From NCBI GenBank assembly GCA_030549775.1, contig CM060171.1, forward strand, positions 138,354,859 to 138,418,858: 64,000 nt of DNA, given 5' to 3'. This stretch comes from Tamarix chinensis (lineage: Eukaryota; Streptophyta; Magnoliopsida; Caryophyllales; Tamaricaceae). The translations under genes and the position numbers were made by a program. Under the pieces are notes generated by a model. It was not told the DNA's origin and did not search any database. It saw nothing but the letters and a program-made list of their open reading frames with translations. Below, one piece after another: positions 25,201 through 37,615 of the stretch (position 1 is its first letter; each line of letters begins with the position of its first letter).

Positions 25201-27604
25201 CTAAGCTTTCCCATTACTGCCTCTCTCCGTCTGTATCTTTCCTCTCAATTGTCCCCATCATTCTCTACCATTTTTATGTAGCAAGGTTTGTGTAATTTGT
25301 CAAACCTCACCCTGCATCACCTTTGCTACATTATAACCTCATGTTACTCCTCCTTGGAAGTGTGAGAAACTCATGCAACTACACTTTTCATCCCCATAAT
25401 TGATCTCCTTCAAGCAAGTTCACCTCTATCACACAATACACCCATTAGGTGTGCCACTACCTCAAGCAACATTTATTCTTCAACAACCATAACTCACACT
25501 GCCCTACCCCCTCCTATGTGTATTCCTCATGCAACCTAACCCCATTTGTGTGAGTACTTCATGCATATCCACCCCCATTTGCACCACTACCTCATGCAAC
25601 AATCCTCCATTCACACCACACTTTCATGTAGCTTCAAGTATCTTCGTTTGCTTTATTTCTTTTTCATTTTCCATCCTCCTTTGTATTACCTTTTCCTTGG
25701 ATAGTTCTTAAATTCTAACTATGTATTGTTCTTAGTTTTTAGGTGATTTTGGAGAAGGCGTATTAGATATTTCTTAATATTATTTTTATCATGATTAATA
25801 TAAGTATCATCATCATCATTGGTAATATTAATGATATAAATACTATTATTATTAATTAATAATAATATTATTATTATTATTATGAATAATGTTGGTAACA
25901 ATCACCATCATCATCATTGTCATCGCCATCATCATCCAATCTAGAAAAAGATTAACATGTTTTTAAATAAATTAATCAAAAGGTAGATTTCCATTTCTAC
26001 GTTCATTTCTCATGAATTCATAGAAAATAACCTCGCAGCATATTTTCTGAACTAGTGATCAACTGGCTTAGGTACTTATGGAAGGTCATAATATTGGTAA
26101 ATATATGACGACCTTTTTCAAACAAATTTTAAATTATTAAATCTATCTAGAGACACGCTAATTAATTATCATGCGCTCCTCCTCCATCATATATGGAAGT
26201 AATAATGCACACGCTATAGGCTTAGGACCACATTTCACATGCATATAATATAACGTCCGTCAGCCTACGAAATAGTTTTATCCCAACGCTGAATTATGCA
26301 TACTTAATAATGCATGGCGGTCAACAACAACCGTAGCTAGTATATTAATACTGGAAGCATATAGGCTCGGCCGAACTTCCAATTAAGTTTCTTTAATACC
26401 TGAGCTCCAGATATTTATTACTCATTGGCCGAGTGAGAGACAGTTGTTTGACGCCAGCACGATGCTGGGTGACTATTGCGTGAGATTCTATTTTATCTTA
26501 TTTTATGTTTAAAATATTGTACAATATATTTTAATAAAATCACATTATATATCCCTATTTTATTTTATTAGGACAATATATGCTAATGTTTGTGAATACC
26601 AAATATATGGCGGCTATAACAAAAAAAAAGGTGATATATGAAATAATTTTATTAAAATATATGGATATGTGGTACAATATCCTTTTATTTTATTTTATTT
26701 TATTGGCATGCTTCAAAAATACTAAGAAGCTAAAAGGGTGCTTATTATTATTATTATTATTATTATTTATTAAATTATTTATAAAGTGTTCCATGACAGT
26801 TTTGCTAATTTTTCTAACAAGATAGGCAGAAGAAGAGGCCTAGATAGTACATACAATGATGATCTGAGTTAAAAGATAATTTAAGTCATTTTTTTAATAA
26901 AAAAAATAGAAGCTATAGTATCACCAATGATATTGCTTAGATTTAGAGGCATGGTGAAAATTACCTTCAATTATATATCCATCGAATGAAAGATGCATGT
27001 ACTTAATTGGTGACAGGTTCTGTCGAGTTACTATAGAATGATTTTATCAAAGAAGGTTACGTCCTTAGCAAATACTTTCTATCATAAATTTTGATTATAT
27101 ATTTTGATCATTATTATTTTTAAATTATAATATATTATAATTAAATAACATTCTAAATTTTAATAATATAATATTATATCTATATTAAAAAAATTAATTT
27201 TATAATAATAAATTTTATAACATTTATTAATATATATTAAAAAATAATTTTTATAACGATTATTAATATACATTAAAAAATGTTAATAATTAAAAGTTAT
27301 GCATAATATCGAACATTTATTTACATCAAAGTTCCGTCAATTATGATGCGGCATTTTGTCGCCACCGCCATAGAATAGAATTTCTACCACATATATAGAG
27401 AGGGTAGACACCGAACGATAAGGAAGGACTCATCAATAATCGTAGTGTGAAATTTCGTGATTAACTAGACTTTCGAGTAGGGACAGCAGTCCTTGAAAGT
27501 CCCAACATTACTTCAATTTCAGCCATACAAAAAACAAAACAAAAAAATTGTTGCACTGCACAGAGACACTACTAAAAACTTGAACTTGTCAGACGTCAAC
27601 ATTA
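25201..27604. other. No recognisable gene
   Basis: The first ~490 bases are pyrimidine-rich and continue repeat B. From 25700 the sequence is AT-rich with trinucleotide runs (25860-25880 TTA type, 26745-26770 TTA, 25905-25937 CAT). A more complex, less AT-rich patch at 26140-26460 shows no convincing frame or RNA gene. Confidence 0.5.
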
Positions 27605-28618
27605 GAGCAACTATTATTTTTAAATTTGAGTTTTTAATTATACTATTTAATTTTTTTATTAATTTATTTTAAATTTAATTTAATATTTTATAATTACTAA
27701 TTTTAAATTTACACCACTCAATTGCATTATCAATTATTTACACTTTATATTATTTAATTTTTAATTTATATCGATGTATACAAAATAATTAATAGTTTAT
27801 GAAAATATATAAAGTTAATATTTAATTTTAATTAATTTTAAAATAACCTATTATATTTTTTCTACTAAACTAATAATAATAATTAATAAAAATATTACAA
27901 CGACAATATAAATACAATATAATTAATAAAAATATTACAAAAAAATACAAATATAACAACATTACGAAAATATAAAAATGAAATTAAGGATTACAATGAC
28001 AGTACAATTTTTTTTAGAAAAAAATGGAAATACAAACTAAAAAACATTACGAAAATATTACAACAGAAATACAAATACAATAACATTACAAAAAATATAA
28101 AAGAAAAATTAAGGATTATAATAACATTCCAAAAATTAAAAAAATGGAAACACAAATTAAATAATATTACAAAAATATAAAAACAGAAACAGAAATACAG
28201 ATACAATAATATGACGAAAACATAAATTAATACAATATACGTAAATATTAGAATATAGAGAATCAATACGAGCAAAAACTATTTATCATACTTAAATTAT
28301 CATATTTCTTCTACCAAGTCAAATTTAAATTGGTAGATTGAAGCACAATTGCTAACTTGAGTAACTCTTTTGAAGGTATAAATCTATGTTTGCTATGAAT
28401 ATGATTAATTATATATAGACATGAATATGAGAAGGAGAGGTAGATTAGAGGATATAAAAATATGGGCAAAAAATGATATAATTTTAGGGAAAAAAATTCT
28501 ATCGTTATTATTAACGTCATTTTTTTATATATATTAAAAAAAATTATGCTCTAACGATAAAATTGTGGCTAAAAATATACCAAAAAATATTAAAAATCAA
28601 CTTCAATGGTCCACGTGG

Positions 28619-28703
28619 AGCTGTTAAAGCTATAGCTGTCGGGCTTGTGGAGCCAACGCACGTTCGTGTGGCTCACGCCCCCGACAGTAGCAGCTTTAGC
28701 TGC
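28619..28703. repeat. Long imperfect hairpin, GC-rich
   Basis: The left arm (AGCTGTTAAAGCTATAGCTG, then TCGGGCTTGTGGAGCCAACG) pairs with the right arm (ending CCCCGACAGTAGCAGCTTTA, then GCTGC) over about 40 bases with a small loop near 28660. The GC-rich arms stand out from the AT-rich surroundings. It is probably the core of a MITE. Small RNA precursor activity is possible but unproven. Confidence 0.75.
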
Positions 28704-28761
28704 TTTGTGCAAACCGATGTAGATGATTTCAGACAATGGGAGACCCGATTTATTTGAGGAT

Positions 28762-28815
28762 ACCCCAAATTTGAAGGTAATTTTTTTTCCACATCCACAA
28801 CTTCAAATTTGGGGT
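28762..28815. repeat. Perfect 15-bp inverted repeat
   Basis: ACCCCAAATTTGAAG at 28762-28776 and CTTCAAATTTGGGGT at 28801-28815, with a 24-base loop. It lies just inside the right end of the PIF/Harbinger-like element. Confidence 0.9.
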
Positions 28816-28867
28816 CTCTAAATTTGAGATTGGGATCCAATTTTTTTACCCATTGTAGTTGCTCTTA

Positions 28868-29300
28868 ATAGAGGCAGTATTGCATGGGGACGGGGACAAG
28901 AACGGAGAGAAATGGAGAAATGTCATTTTTTTAAAAATTTAGAAAAAGGAAACGGTAGGAAACAATAAAAAAAATAATTATATATTTATATACACACACA
29001 CATTATATAATTTTTTAAAAAAATAGACTAAATCTACTAAAATTAATAGAGAAAAATAAATTAAAAAATTAAAACTACTATCTACCTTAGTTGATGTAAA
29101 CTATTAATAAATATTTTTAAAAAAAAATAAAAAATAACAACGGACTCTTTCGGTACCAATTTTAGTACCGAAAAGTTTTTAGAACGAAAAAATAGTGAGG
29201 GGACATTTTCGGGATGAGAAATGTCACCCGTTCCCCATTTTCGTGCTTCACGAAATAGAGGTCCACAAAGACAAAGACGGGGAGGATACGTAAAAATATA
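28868..29300. repeat. MITE-like segment with GGGGACGGGGACA words
   Basis: The left part has CATGGGGACGGGGACAAGAACGG (28884-28906). The right part has complementary-type words (CCCGTTCCCCATTTTCG, 29228-29244; GACAAAGACGGGGAGG). The AT-rich middle (28990-29050) matches 13520-13570 in reverse complement. Such G-rich words at both ends are seen in plant hAT-like MITEs. No clean terminal repeats or target duplication found. Confidence 0.35.
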
Positions 29301-30239
29301 AAATATTAATTTAAAAAATAATAATAAATGAAAACAAGAGGAAAAATATATGTATATAGTTAGCAATAATTGATACGTCTAGTCTAAGAAAATAGACTCA
29401 ACCAATAAACTTAGGGTTTTGTTATTTGGATAAATTATTTTTACCCTATAGATTTTTTTAAAATATTCCGCCTTTGGTTGTAATTTATGTCGTTCCTCAA
29501 CCCCTTTCATCGGTCATATATATTTATTGTTTTGCGCCATGTACCTTCCCTCTCCTCCCCATGGGCACCATGTGATGTTTTATCTACCCCTCAAATGGAA
29601 ATCATTACCTTTCCTTCTACCTAAATAGCATTTTGCGTCATTTTCTCCTCTCTCTCATGGTCAATTTGTGTCGTTTTCCTTTCCATTCATTAAAAAAAAT
29701 TACATTTATACACAACAAATATTTAAAAAGGGGAGACATAATTTTTATTGATATAAATTCACTAAATAAATACTAGATATGGATATAAACCGACACTAAC
29801 CGTCATTTCCCTTTCCTCATGTCCTCACACATTTAATAAACAATTATTGTGAATATGACAAATATTTATAGGTAGGCTTTGCAAGGTACGAGTATATATG
29901 AAAAGCATTTGTGGGGTACGGGATACATAACTTTTATCATTAGAAACGCTTGATATGGGTATAGGGTATGGACGTAAATATGGATAAAAAATTTATTTTG
30001 TTGATACAAATTGATCATTTAGCTTTGTACTATCCGAGAGTGCTTATATAAACTTCTTTCATTTTCATTATTCATCATAAAAAAAATCAGTGAATATGTT
30101 TTGATATAAAATTTTCAAAAACTAATTTTATTGCTCCATCTTCCTATAAAATGTCAAATTACTTTTTTTTTTTAATACTCATAATGCATAATAAATTCAG
30201 AAGCCCTTCAAACTACAAAGAGTTTTAAAGTCCGATAAG
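29301..30239. other. No recognisable gene
   Basis: AT-rich sequence. Around 29880-29990 there are GGGTACGGGATAC and GATATGGGTATAGGGTATGG words like those of the hAT element at 59994, suggesting a decayed relative. Just downstream, 30240-30330 holds two to three ~38-bp repeats (ACTACGATGATGGGTTTAGAACCC type) that may belong to the 5' part of the MULE gene. Confidence 0.4.
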
Positions 30240-30339
30240 TTATAACAAGTTTGGAACCGTGATGAACTACGATGATGGGTTTAGAACCCTAACATACTAT
30301 GATGATGGATTTAGAATCCCGACAAGCTATGAATGCACT

Positions 30340-33250
30340 GAAGAAACATAAATGGATTCTCCAAACATTAATTACAACTTACATGAAGATGTAAAACAAT
30401 TTTTTTATTGTAAGTTGCGTCAATAAAGTTGGTTTAATAAAATTAATACTTCTTCTTATCATATTGTTATAATCAACTCTTTTTTCAGAATATGGTATGT
30501 ATTAATACATGTTTTATGAACCAAAATCCTTAACGGATCAAATATTTTTTGATTGTAAAGAACTTGTTTCATGGGTTAAACAAATGGGTAGAAGTCATAA
30601 GACGATTTTGATCATCAAATGTTCTAGAAAAAAAATAGTATAGGGATAGGTAGAGTCTCTATAAGATATAAAAGAAGTGGAATATATGTGAGTATTAAAC
30701 TTATGGATATTAAAGGCGCATTTAATACAAGTTCGAAGAAGATTTATTGTCCCCTTCTTCTTTTTTTTGTATTGTTAGTGTTGAAAACAATAATGGAGGA
30801 TAGTAAATGGTAGCTAGGAATGAGACACATAATCATGAATTGATAAATTATGAACAAGGGCATACAGTTATGGGTAAGTTGACAAAAAATAAAGTTTAAT
30901 TTATTGATAAATTTATCTAGCATAAAGGCATAACAAACCATACCGCTTTTTCAAAAACAATTTAAAAAATGGAAGTATGAGAAATCATATTTATAATATC
31001 CAATAGAAGCTTAGGTCTGAAGAAATAAATGGTCAAACAATGTTATAGCATGTTAGTTGAAAATTATTACTTTAAGTGGCATCGAAGTGAGCTAGAGTCA
31101 AATATAATTAGCGAGCATCTATTTGCACATTCCGTATTTATTAATATTTTATGTGTATTTCTTTTTGTTTTACAAATATATTTCATTTATAAGATGAATA
31201 GATATAAGACGCCCTTACTTAAAATTTTTGGACCTACACCAACACAATTGAATTTCAACGTTACATATGCTTATATGTCATCTGAAAATAAAGAAAATTA
31301 CTTGTGGGTACTTAAGAGGCTGAATGCCTCAATAGATTCATCTATGCTTCCAACCACCATTATTACCGACTGGAAACTTGCTCTCATTTCAATTGTGAAA
31401 CGTATTTTACCAACTTCAAACCATTTATTGTGTAGATTTCATATTAACAAGAATATGGAGGAAAGGTGTAAGAAATTTTTTTGTCGTTCATCATTCACAT
31501 ATAGTTTTACGTTATGATGGGAAAATGTGATAGATACAATGGATGAATAAACATACAAGGAAAAACTATTATCATTGGAAGAAGATTAAAGAAATATGCC
31601 TAGCATAATTTCGTATCTATAAACGAATTGGTTATAACTATATAAACACAAAATTGTTTCTACTTTCTTTGGTGACATATTTCATATGTATCAGATTATG
31701 ACAAAGATGTATGTTTTATAATTTATCTCCTAATATAGTTTCTTTTACATCTTTCTTTTGATAAAGTAATATACCAACTTTTTTGTCAATAGGATTGAGG
31801 GTACTCTTAGATTTTTGAAAATGTTTCTAGATATATCACAAGTCATCTTCAACATAGTATTAAAACAAATACACATATTCTTGAAATTGCAACATGATGA
31901 GATCAAATCATAGCTAGGGAGGTCTTGGTTTAATACTCTTCATTTTACTATAATATGAGAGGTTATGTCGCATTATATGTAATAGATTTGGTTAATAAGG
32001 AGTGCCAAAAAGTAATTATGTAGGTATCGATGATCATTTATGTGAATATTATATGCAACGCACGCACAAGATAACATGTACATATGAGATTCATACCTAC
32101 CTTCATAACTATATGTCAATCCCCTCTTAGTTGTTCATCTATTCTTGAAGAAACTCAACATAGATGTGTCCCTTAATCTACGGGCACTGCAAGAACCAAT
32201 ATAGGTTGCATCTCATTTACACCATATTTTCATGGAAGATGTTATGAGCCAACTACCAGCAATATAGAATCAGTTGGTGAGATATATTTAATATTACAAT
32301 TCTCTAAAGAATAATTCTCCAAGAGCCAGAAGTATGATAGATAGGGGTCATCTAAGGAACTCCACTAAAAAGGAATCATCTAGTAGGAAGTACTTAGAAT
32401 AACAATCTTCAAGCCATTCGGGATCAACAAAAGCTCAGAGTAGGTCATGTCCAAGTTAAGGTCGGGGTCGAGGATGGAAATCAACATTTATGTCATTGGA
32501 CCAATTACAATTTCCATATGAGAGTTAAATTAATTGACATATAGTTCAATATATTAGCACCTCGTATAATGTGTTAGGAGATGAGAACTTTAATTTCAGA
32601 GCATTGGCATATATTATAATAGAAGATGAGGATTGGTGGGTTTAGATCCGTACTGACTTATATCATAAGATATTGTCTTGATGAAAATTGCATGAGAATG
32701 TGTTTATATATGATCACATTGATTAATTTCACAATATTATTACTCACTAGAAAGGGCAAGCTCTAATGACACAGTAGATGGAAATGCCAGATATTTGTCA
32801 TGTCATTGCAACCCGTTATTATGTGTTGTTTGTATACTATTCATTGAATACATGTAATTCATTCCTACCATTAGTGGTAAAACATGAAATTCAAGATCCT
32901 GAAAATGAAGTGAATATATGGTTTTTGTAAGACATGACTCACTATATATAGGTATGTGGGTGTTTTATGGCTTTTTTCCACATGAATATTATATTAATGC
33001 CAATTCTTATAACTATTTTTTAGTAGGTATATATCTTGGATAATTTTCACTCTCGCCACTACATACAAATTGGAGCAGATACTGTGATAACAGTATTTCA
33101 ATATGGAATGCATTGTATTCTTCAAGATTCCAATAATAGTGCTCTTTGGTATATAATGGCACACAATAACCATATCCTCTATCTTCAGACTCAAATTTTA
33201 TCTAGAATTGTCTTAATTTTTTCTTATTTTATTTTTATCTAACCTTTGAG
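30340..33250 (+). pseudogene. Mutator-like (MULE) transposase with FAR1-type N-terminus and OTU protease domain, degenerate
   Basis: Blocks read in order on the plus strand. Around 30540-30960 is a FAR1-type DNA-binding region (LVSWVKQMGRSHK, then ETHNHEL and MGKLTKNK). At 31200-31470 is the MULE transposase core (YKTPLLKIFG, TTIITDWKLALIS, LLCRFHINKNMEERCKK). A SWIM-region remnant lies around 31890-32150. From about 32550 is an OTU-like cysteine protease (NVLGDENFNFRALAY, DEDWW, MPDICHVIATRYYVLFV). The usual Asp-Gly-Asn-Cys of OTU is Asp-Glu-Asn-Phe here, so the catalytic Cys is lost. Many stops and frameshifts occur. FAR1/MULE transposase genes with an OTU part are known in plants. The PMD pseudogene 2 lies tail to tail with it about 700 bases further on. 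Element ends were not found. Confidence 0.75.
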
Positions 33251-33635
33251 ACATCCACATGATGATTTTTTGTTGATTATATGGTTTTTGCAAGACATGA
33301 GTCACTACATATCAGTATGTGGGTGTTTTGTGTCCTTTTTTCATATGAATATTATATCAATGCCAGTTTTTATAATAATTTTTTTGAAAGGTATATCTCT
33401 TGGATAATTTTCCACTCCCACCACTGCATAAAAATTGAAATAGATACCGTAATAGCAGCATTTTAATATAGAATACACTATATTTTTTAAAATTCTAACA
33501 ACGACACTCTTTGGTACATGATGGCACACAAGAACCACATCCTTTATCTTTGAACTCAACTTTAATCTAGAATTGCGGTAATTTTTTCCTATTTTATTTG
33601 TGTATGACCTTTGAAACATCTGCGTGATGATTTTT
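32918..33635 (+). repeat. Tandem duplication (~363 bp) of the 3' part of the MULE-OTU gene
   Basis: Unit 1 (32918-33271) and unit 2 (33281-33635) share ATATGGTTTTTG, GTATGTGGGTGTTTT, a CTTGGATAATTTT run, a CCACTACAT/CCACTGCAT run, CACACAA, and GATGATTTTTT at constant offset of 363-364 bases. Both encode diverged versions of the same peptide (FHSRHYIQIGADTVI in unit 1). Divergence is visible throughout, so the duplication is old. Confidence 0.85.
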
Positions 33636-33689
33636 TTTTTCCAATTTATGTTTATTTTCTTGTTACCCTTCCATAATAGCTTAAATATA

Positions 33690-33770
33690 CGACCAATGGT
33701 TATCAGATATACTTGTATGTTGTTCAGCTTAAGTAGCTTAGTATTGTGTTTAATGTGGGTTGGATGATAT
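33690..33770 (+). repeat. Segment shared with the insertion in repeat copy B
   Basis: GGTTATCAGATATACTTGTA, then TGTTGTTCAGCTTAAGTAGC, resembles 24914-24960 (GGTAATCAGATATATTTGTA, then TGTTATTTAGCTTAAGTATC). In copy B these bases are absent from copy A, so they arrived there secondarily. Confidence 0.65.
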
Positions 33771-33929
33771 TTTTTTAATCGTAAAATAAATAAAATCTAC
33801 ATTCTATAACTATAACAAACATATTTAAATCAAAGTACATAACCATATAATAATAAATCAAGCTTAATGGAAATGCACATGCCTAGGTGTAGTATCTCTT
33901 AAATCACGTGCAAGATTTTCAATGTAGGT

Positions 33930-36080
33930 AACTAGCGACCGGTAATTTGGAGTTGGCTCACCCCTCCAGTAGAAACGATGAAGAGTTTTATGTGCTTCGC
34001 TAATGCGTCTTTTGAATGACATTTTATGCTCATCATATAGTTATGAACCAAATCCCATGGATGTTGAGCTAGTGGTCTAAAAATATTTGTGCTCAGTATG
34101 TGTTCATGTCTTAAGAACCATTGGCTAAGCATGTGTGTATAATAAAAGTTGTGATTCTTGAGGGAAGGACATCTGAACAGATTAGTAGAGGGCTTGATAG
34201 ACTCCTCAGGAATCACTTGTGTATATCCAAACTGGCGTGTCTATCTGACATATACGCTTTCACTCTCTTCAAACTGTGTAAACAATTGTGGTATAATGCC
34301 ATATGACAATGTGCATATGGAGCAGCTACTCCATTTGGATCCCAAATAACCCATCACAAAAGAAAAACTAAATATACATACCGCTATAATACATATAGTA
34401 AGAATATAATTATTTAAGCTTACCTTTGATTTATCCATAAGATCGATATTAGCTTGAAAGAACTCGAGCATCTCCAATTTATTGTCAAATTTATGTCTAC
34501 AAAACCACCTCATATAATAGGATTGGTCACGATTATAATCAGATCATTTCACTCTGAACCTTGAAAAGTTTTCATAAAATCTATGTATGCTACAATATTC
34601 ATTTCTTAGAATTATAACTAATGAATCCAAGTATGTACTATATATATGATAATTATAAAAGTACCTATAATAGAGTGATAGATTCTGAAAAATAAGCAAC
34701 CTCAGCTCTAGAAGCCCCACCAAGCTATCAATATAGAAAATCAAGTGTGGCAGCAAATCATGCATAACCTTCCACATGCTCAAGATCTTAGAGAAAGAAT
34801 ATATAGTATGGATTGACTTTATCAACTGACTTATCGATAAATAACAATAGGCCAATCAAACATAATAGTACCCAATCGCTTTTGCCTTATCCCCTAACTA
34901 ATATTCTTTACATTCTTCTTGTATCTATTTAAATGGAAGGCCACCTTTTTGAGTCACTTCATTCACTTTCTCCTCTTCCATCCCAAATAAGCCAACCAAT
35001 AGGCCAATTATTTGGCGATGTGTGTCGATTTTCTTCTCTAAATTTAATGGATGACTATCAATTCATAGCCCTAATATACGATGTAAATCTAAAAGGGTAA
35101 TTATCATATCACCTTATAGCATATAAAAGAAGTTGGTGTCTAGCTGTCATCTCTCTATAAATGATGGTATAAGTGGCATGTTAGCATGCTAAAATGTGCA
35201 AATTGGAAGGTTTGACAATCTAGTTTGATGTATGAGAGAGATCATCCTTTGATTGAATCTTTTAAGAAAAGTTTTCAACACCTCATGTCTAGTGTAGATC
35301 TTCGGACAACCACGATCCTAAAAAATAAAAGAAATAAACGTAATGAATATATGATAGTTTAGACGTAAAATAAGAAATAATAAATATACTAAACTTACCT
35401 TCTCAAACTATAAATATAATGCGGCATTACCTCCAAAGCTTGAGATCAAATTAGGGATCATTGGACCTCTGGGACATGGCCCAAGTAATTATCATTCATC
35501 CTTCAGTTATATACCCCGTTTATCTTCCATTGCATCACAAACATCCCTATTATCATCTCTATCATCATCATCACCATCACCACCACCACCATCATATGTC
35601 GATGATGATGGTTGATCAATCATGTGGGTTAATGATGTTGAAAAATCCAATGATGATTTAGAACTACCCACAACAGTTGGGTGGGATAAGGATGATGGTA
35701 ATACCATATCAGTCAGTGTTGGTGATTTAATAAAATCTACACATTCTGTATATAGTGAAAAACTTCTGTAACCCGAACGTCTGCACCCCGAAATGCGTAC
35801 ATTGACCATAAATTATGGATGACTTGCATAGTTTGAAAATGTTGGAATGGTAGGAGCCTGATGACTAGACCTTGGTTGCTCAGGAGTTTCTTCATATTCT
35901 AGTTGTTCTGCAGCTTCTTATGGTTCTTATTAGCCATTTTTTTTACTTTTTCATAAGACTTTTCAAACGATATATCATAGTAGGTTATTTTGTATAATTT
36001 TTTTATGTCGTAAAGAAGCAGTAATATGATGATCCTCTATCCTATTTAGTATTTTGTTTTGTTTACAATTCATCTGAATT
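33930..36080 (-). pseudogene. Plant mobile domain (PMD) pseudogene 2
   Basis: Minus-strand blocks match PMD copy 1 in the same order: MSC near 36070, an acidic Gly/Asp-rich run (35560-35600), a GCPKIYTRREVLKTF-like block (35270-35310), a GDMIITLLDLHRILGL motif (35080-35110), KFDNKLEMLEFFQANIDLMD (34430-34490), and a C-terminal part at 33932-34216 with FGYTQVIPEESI and PLAQHPWDLVHNYM. The blocks with Asp/Glu-x-x-Ile-Thr-Leu-x-Asp followed by Leu-Gly-Leu are characteristic of the PMD (aminotransferase-like) domain. Frames are broken by several stops. The gene converges on the MULE-OTU remnant. PMD genes carried by transposons are known in plants, so both probably belong to one old mobile unit. 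Confidence 0.75.
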
Positions 36081-36099
36081 TTAATGACAAACTATGTCA

Positions 36100-37190
36100 A
36101 TTAAAAGTATATGAATCATAGGTAAATAGGCATCACATAAATAAAAGGTATATACATAGATCAGAGTATGCAATTGTTAGATATTATAATATCAACTCAT
36201 ATTTTGATAGTCAAATACACACACACACACCCAACCTTATAACTAAAGTAAGTTAATTATCAATAGAATTTTATATTAATTTTTAAAACAACATTCAATT
36301 TATTTTATAGCTTAAGTCGTAAAAAATTTTCAAATATTTAAATAAATTTATATAATATTATAAATAATTCCTCTAACTATATTATTAAAATAACAACCTA
36401 TCAATAAATTATCAAAAATTATATAATGTAATAAACTCAATAAAAATCGTAAATACCCACTATTATAAAATAATCTTACATAATTATTAATAAACCTAAT
36501 AAACTAAAATAAATATCTATATAACACCTATTTAAAAAATTATATCTCGTAACAAATTTAAAGTTATATAATCTATTAAAATAATCCTCTATTTATAGTA
36601 ATTAAAATAACAACTAAACATTTATAGAGTCAAAATACATCAATAATAATTTTATTAATTATTAGATGTAGTTTAGTATAATTTAACAACTAAATACACT
36701 TAATTATTCAATTATCAATTATATCTTTGAAAACCCATCCCCCTCGTAGTCTTCAACAAAATCCTACACCAGCACCGTTCTTATCGAATATCTTATCCAT
36801 CAACCAGTGCTTTTTTATAAAGTCTTAAAAATAAATATTCGAAACTATAACCCCCACGAAAAATTATCCAAAATTTTCCATAAAAATTAACAAATAAAAT
36901 ATATCTAATAAAATTATAATCAAATTTAAGTATAATACAAAATATTCTACAAAAATTAACAAATCAAATAAATCTAATAAAAATATAAATATATCTAATA
37001 AAATAATAACTAGATCTAGATATAATCTAAAATTTTATGCAAAAGTTAACAAATCAAATAAATCTAATATAAATATAAATATATCTAATAAAATTATAAC
37101 AAGATCTAGATATAATCAACATAATTGGATACAATTAAAATAAACATATATAATCTTTGGATCTAATAAACTTAATACAATCCCTCACCC
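36100..37190. repeat. AT-rich flank with ~75-80-bp tandem repeats
   Basis: From about 36890 to 37120 three diverged units contain AACAAATCAAATAAATCTAATA, then TATAAATATATCTAATAAAAT and ATCTAGATATAATC. The part at 36640-36750 matches the flank of PMD copy 1 (6290-6420). No gene. Confidence 0.65.
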
Positions 37191-37194
37191 ATTT

Positions 37195-37440
37195 TCTACT
37201 GATCCAACCCATTGCAATGACATGTTTAACCGATCCTTACCCCTTTGCAATGGCAATTTCTATCCATCAAACCCCCCACCAACAACATGTTTTGCCAAAA
37301 CCTACCCCCTTACAACGACAAATTCTACTGATTAGCCCCCGCACCAATGACATGTTTTGCTGATCCCCCCTAACGCGTAATGACACATTCTGTTGATCCT
37401 ATCCTATCCCCACACTAGTGGCATGTTTTCTACTACCCCT
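37195..37440. repeat. ~45-bp C-rich minisatellite
   Basis: Five to six diverged units with the words CTGATCC/CCAACCC, CAATGACATGTTTT and CCCCC spacers. It ends just left of the target duplication of the solo LTR at 37501. Confidence 0.7.
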
Positions 37441-37523
37441 CAACATCAGTCTGATCCACCTACTCTTAGTCTCCCACCCGCCCTTCTTGTTTTTTCCTTT
37501 TGTAATACCCCAAAAATTTTAAA

Positions 37524-37525
<2 letters not shown>

Positions 37526-37615
<90 letters not shown>
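37526..37615. repeat. (ATA)n-(TTA)n palindromic microsatellite
   Basis: About 10 AAT units run directly into about 17 ATT units, so the two halves can fold on each other. It lies inside the U3 start of the solo LTR. Confidence 0.95.

Larger units (their letters stand above)
27605..28864. mobile_element. PIF/Harbinger-like non-autonomous element (tentative)
   Basis: Left end GAGCAACTATTATTTTT, right end on the other strand GAGCAACTACAATGGG, flanked by TTA at 27602-27604 and 28865-28867. A 3-bp TTA/TAA duplication and GAGCAAC-type ends are what PIF/Harbinger elements and MITEs in plants show. The perfect terminal match is only 9 bases. The interior is AT-rich without transposase and ends in a GC-richer block with two strong hairpins. 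An alternative right-hand unit may start around 28598, where a CAACTTCAATGG word resembles the right terminus, making a ~270-bp MITE nested inside. Confidence 0.45.

Noticed and set aside
25529..25711. Cys/Ser/Thr-rich short frame
   Set aside because: Pyrimidine-rich continuation of repeat B, no conserved pattern.
27991..28275. Hydrophobic minus-strand frame resembling a membrane protein
   Set aside because: Very AT-rich low-complexity sequence with (TACAAATA)-type repetition; the hydrophobicity comes from base composition.
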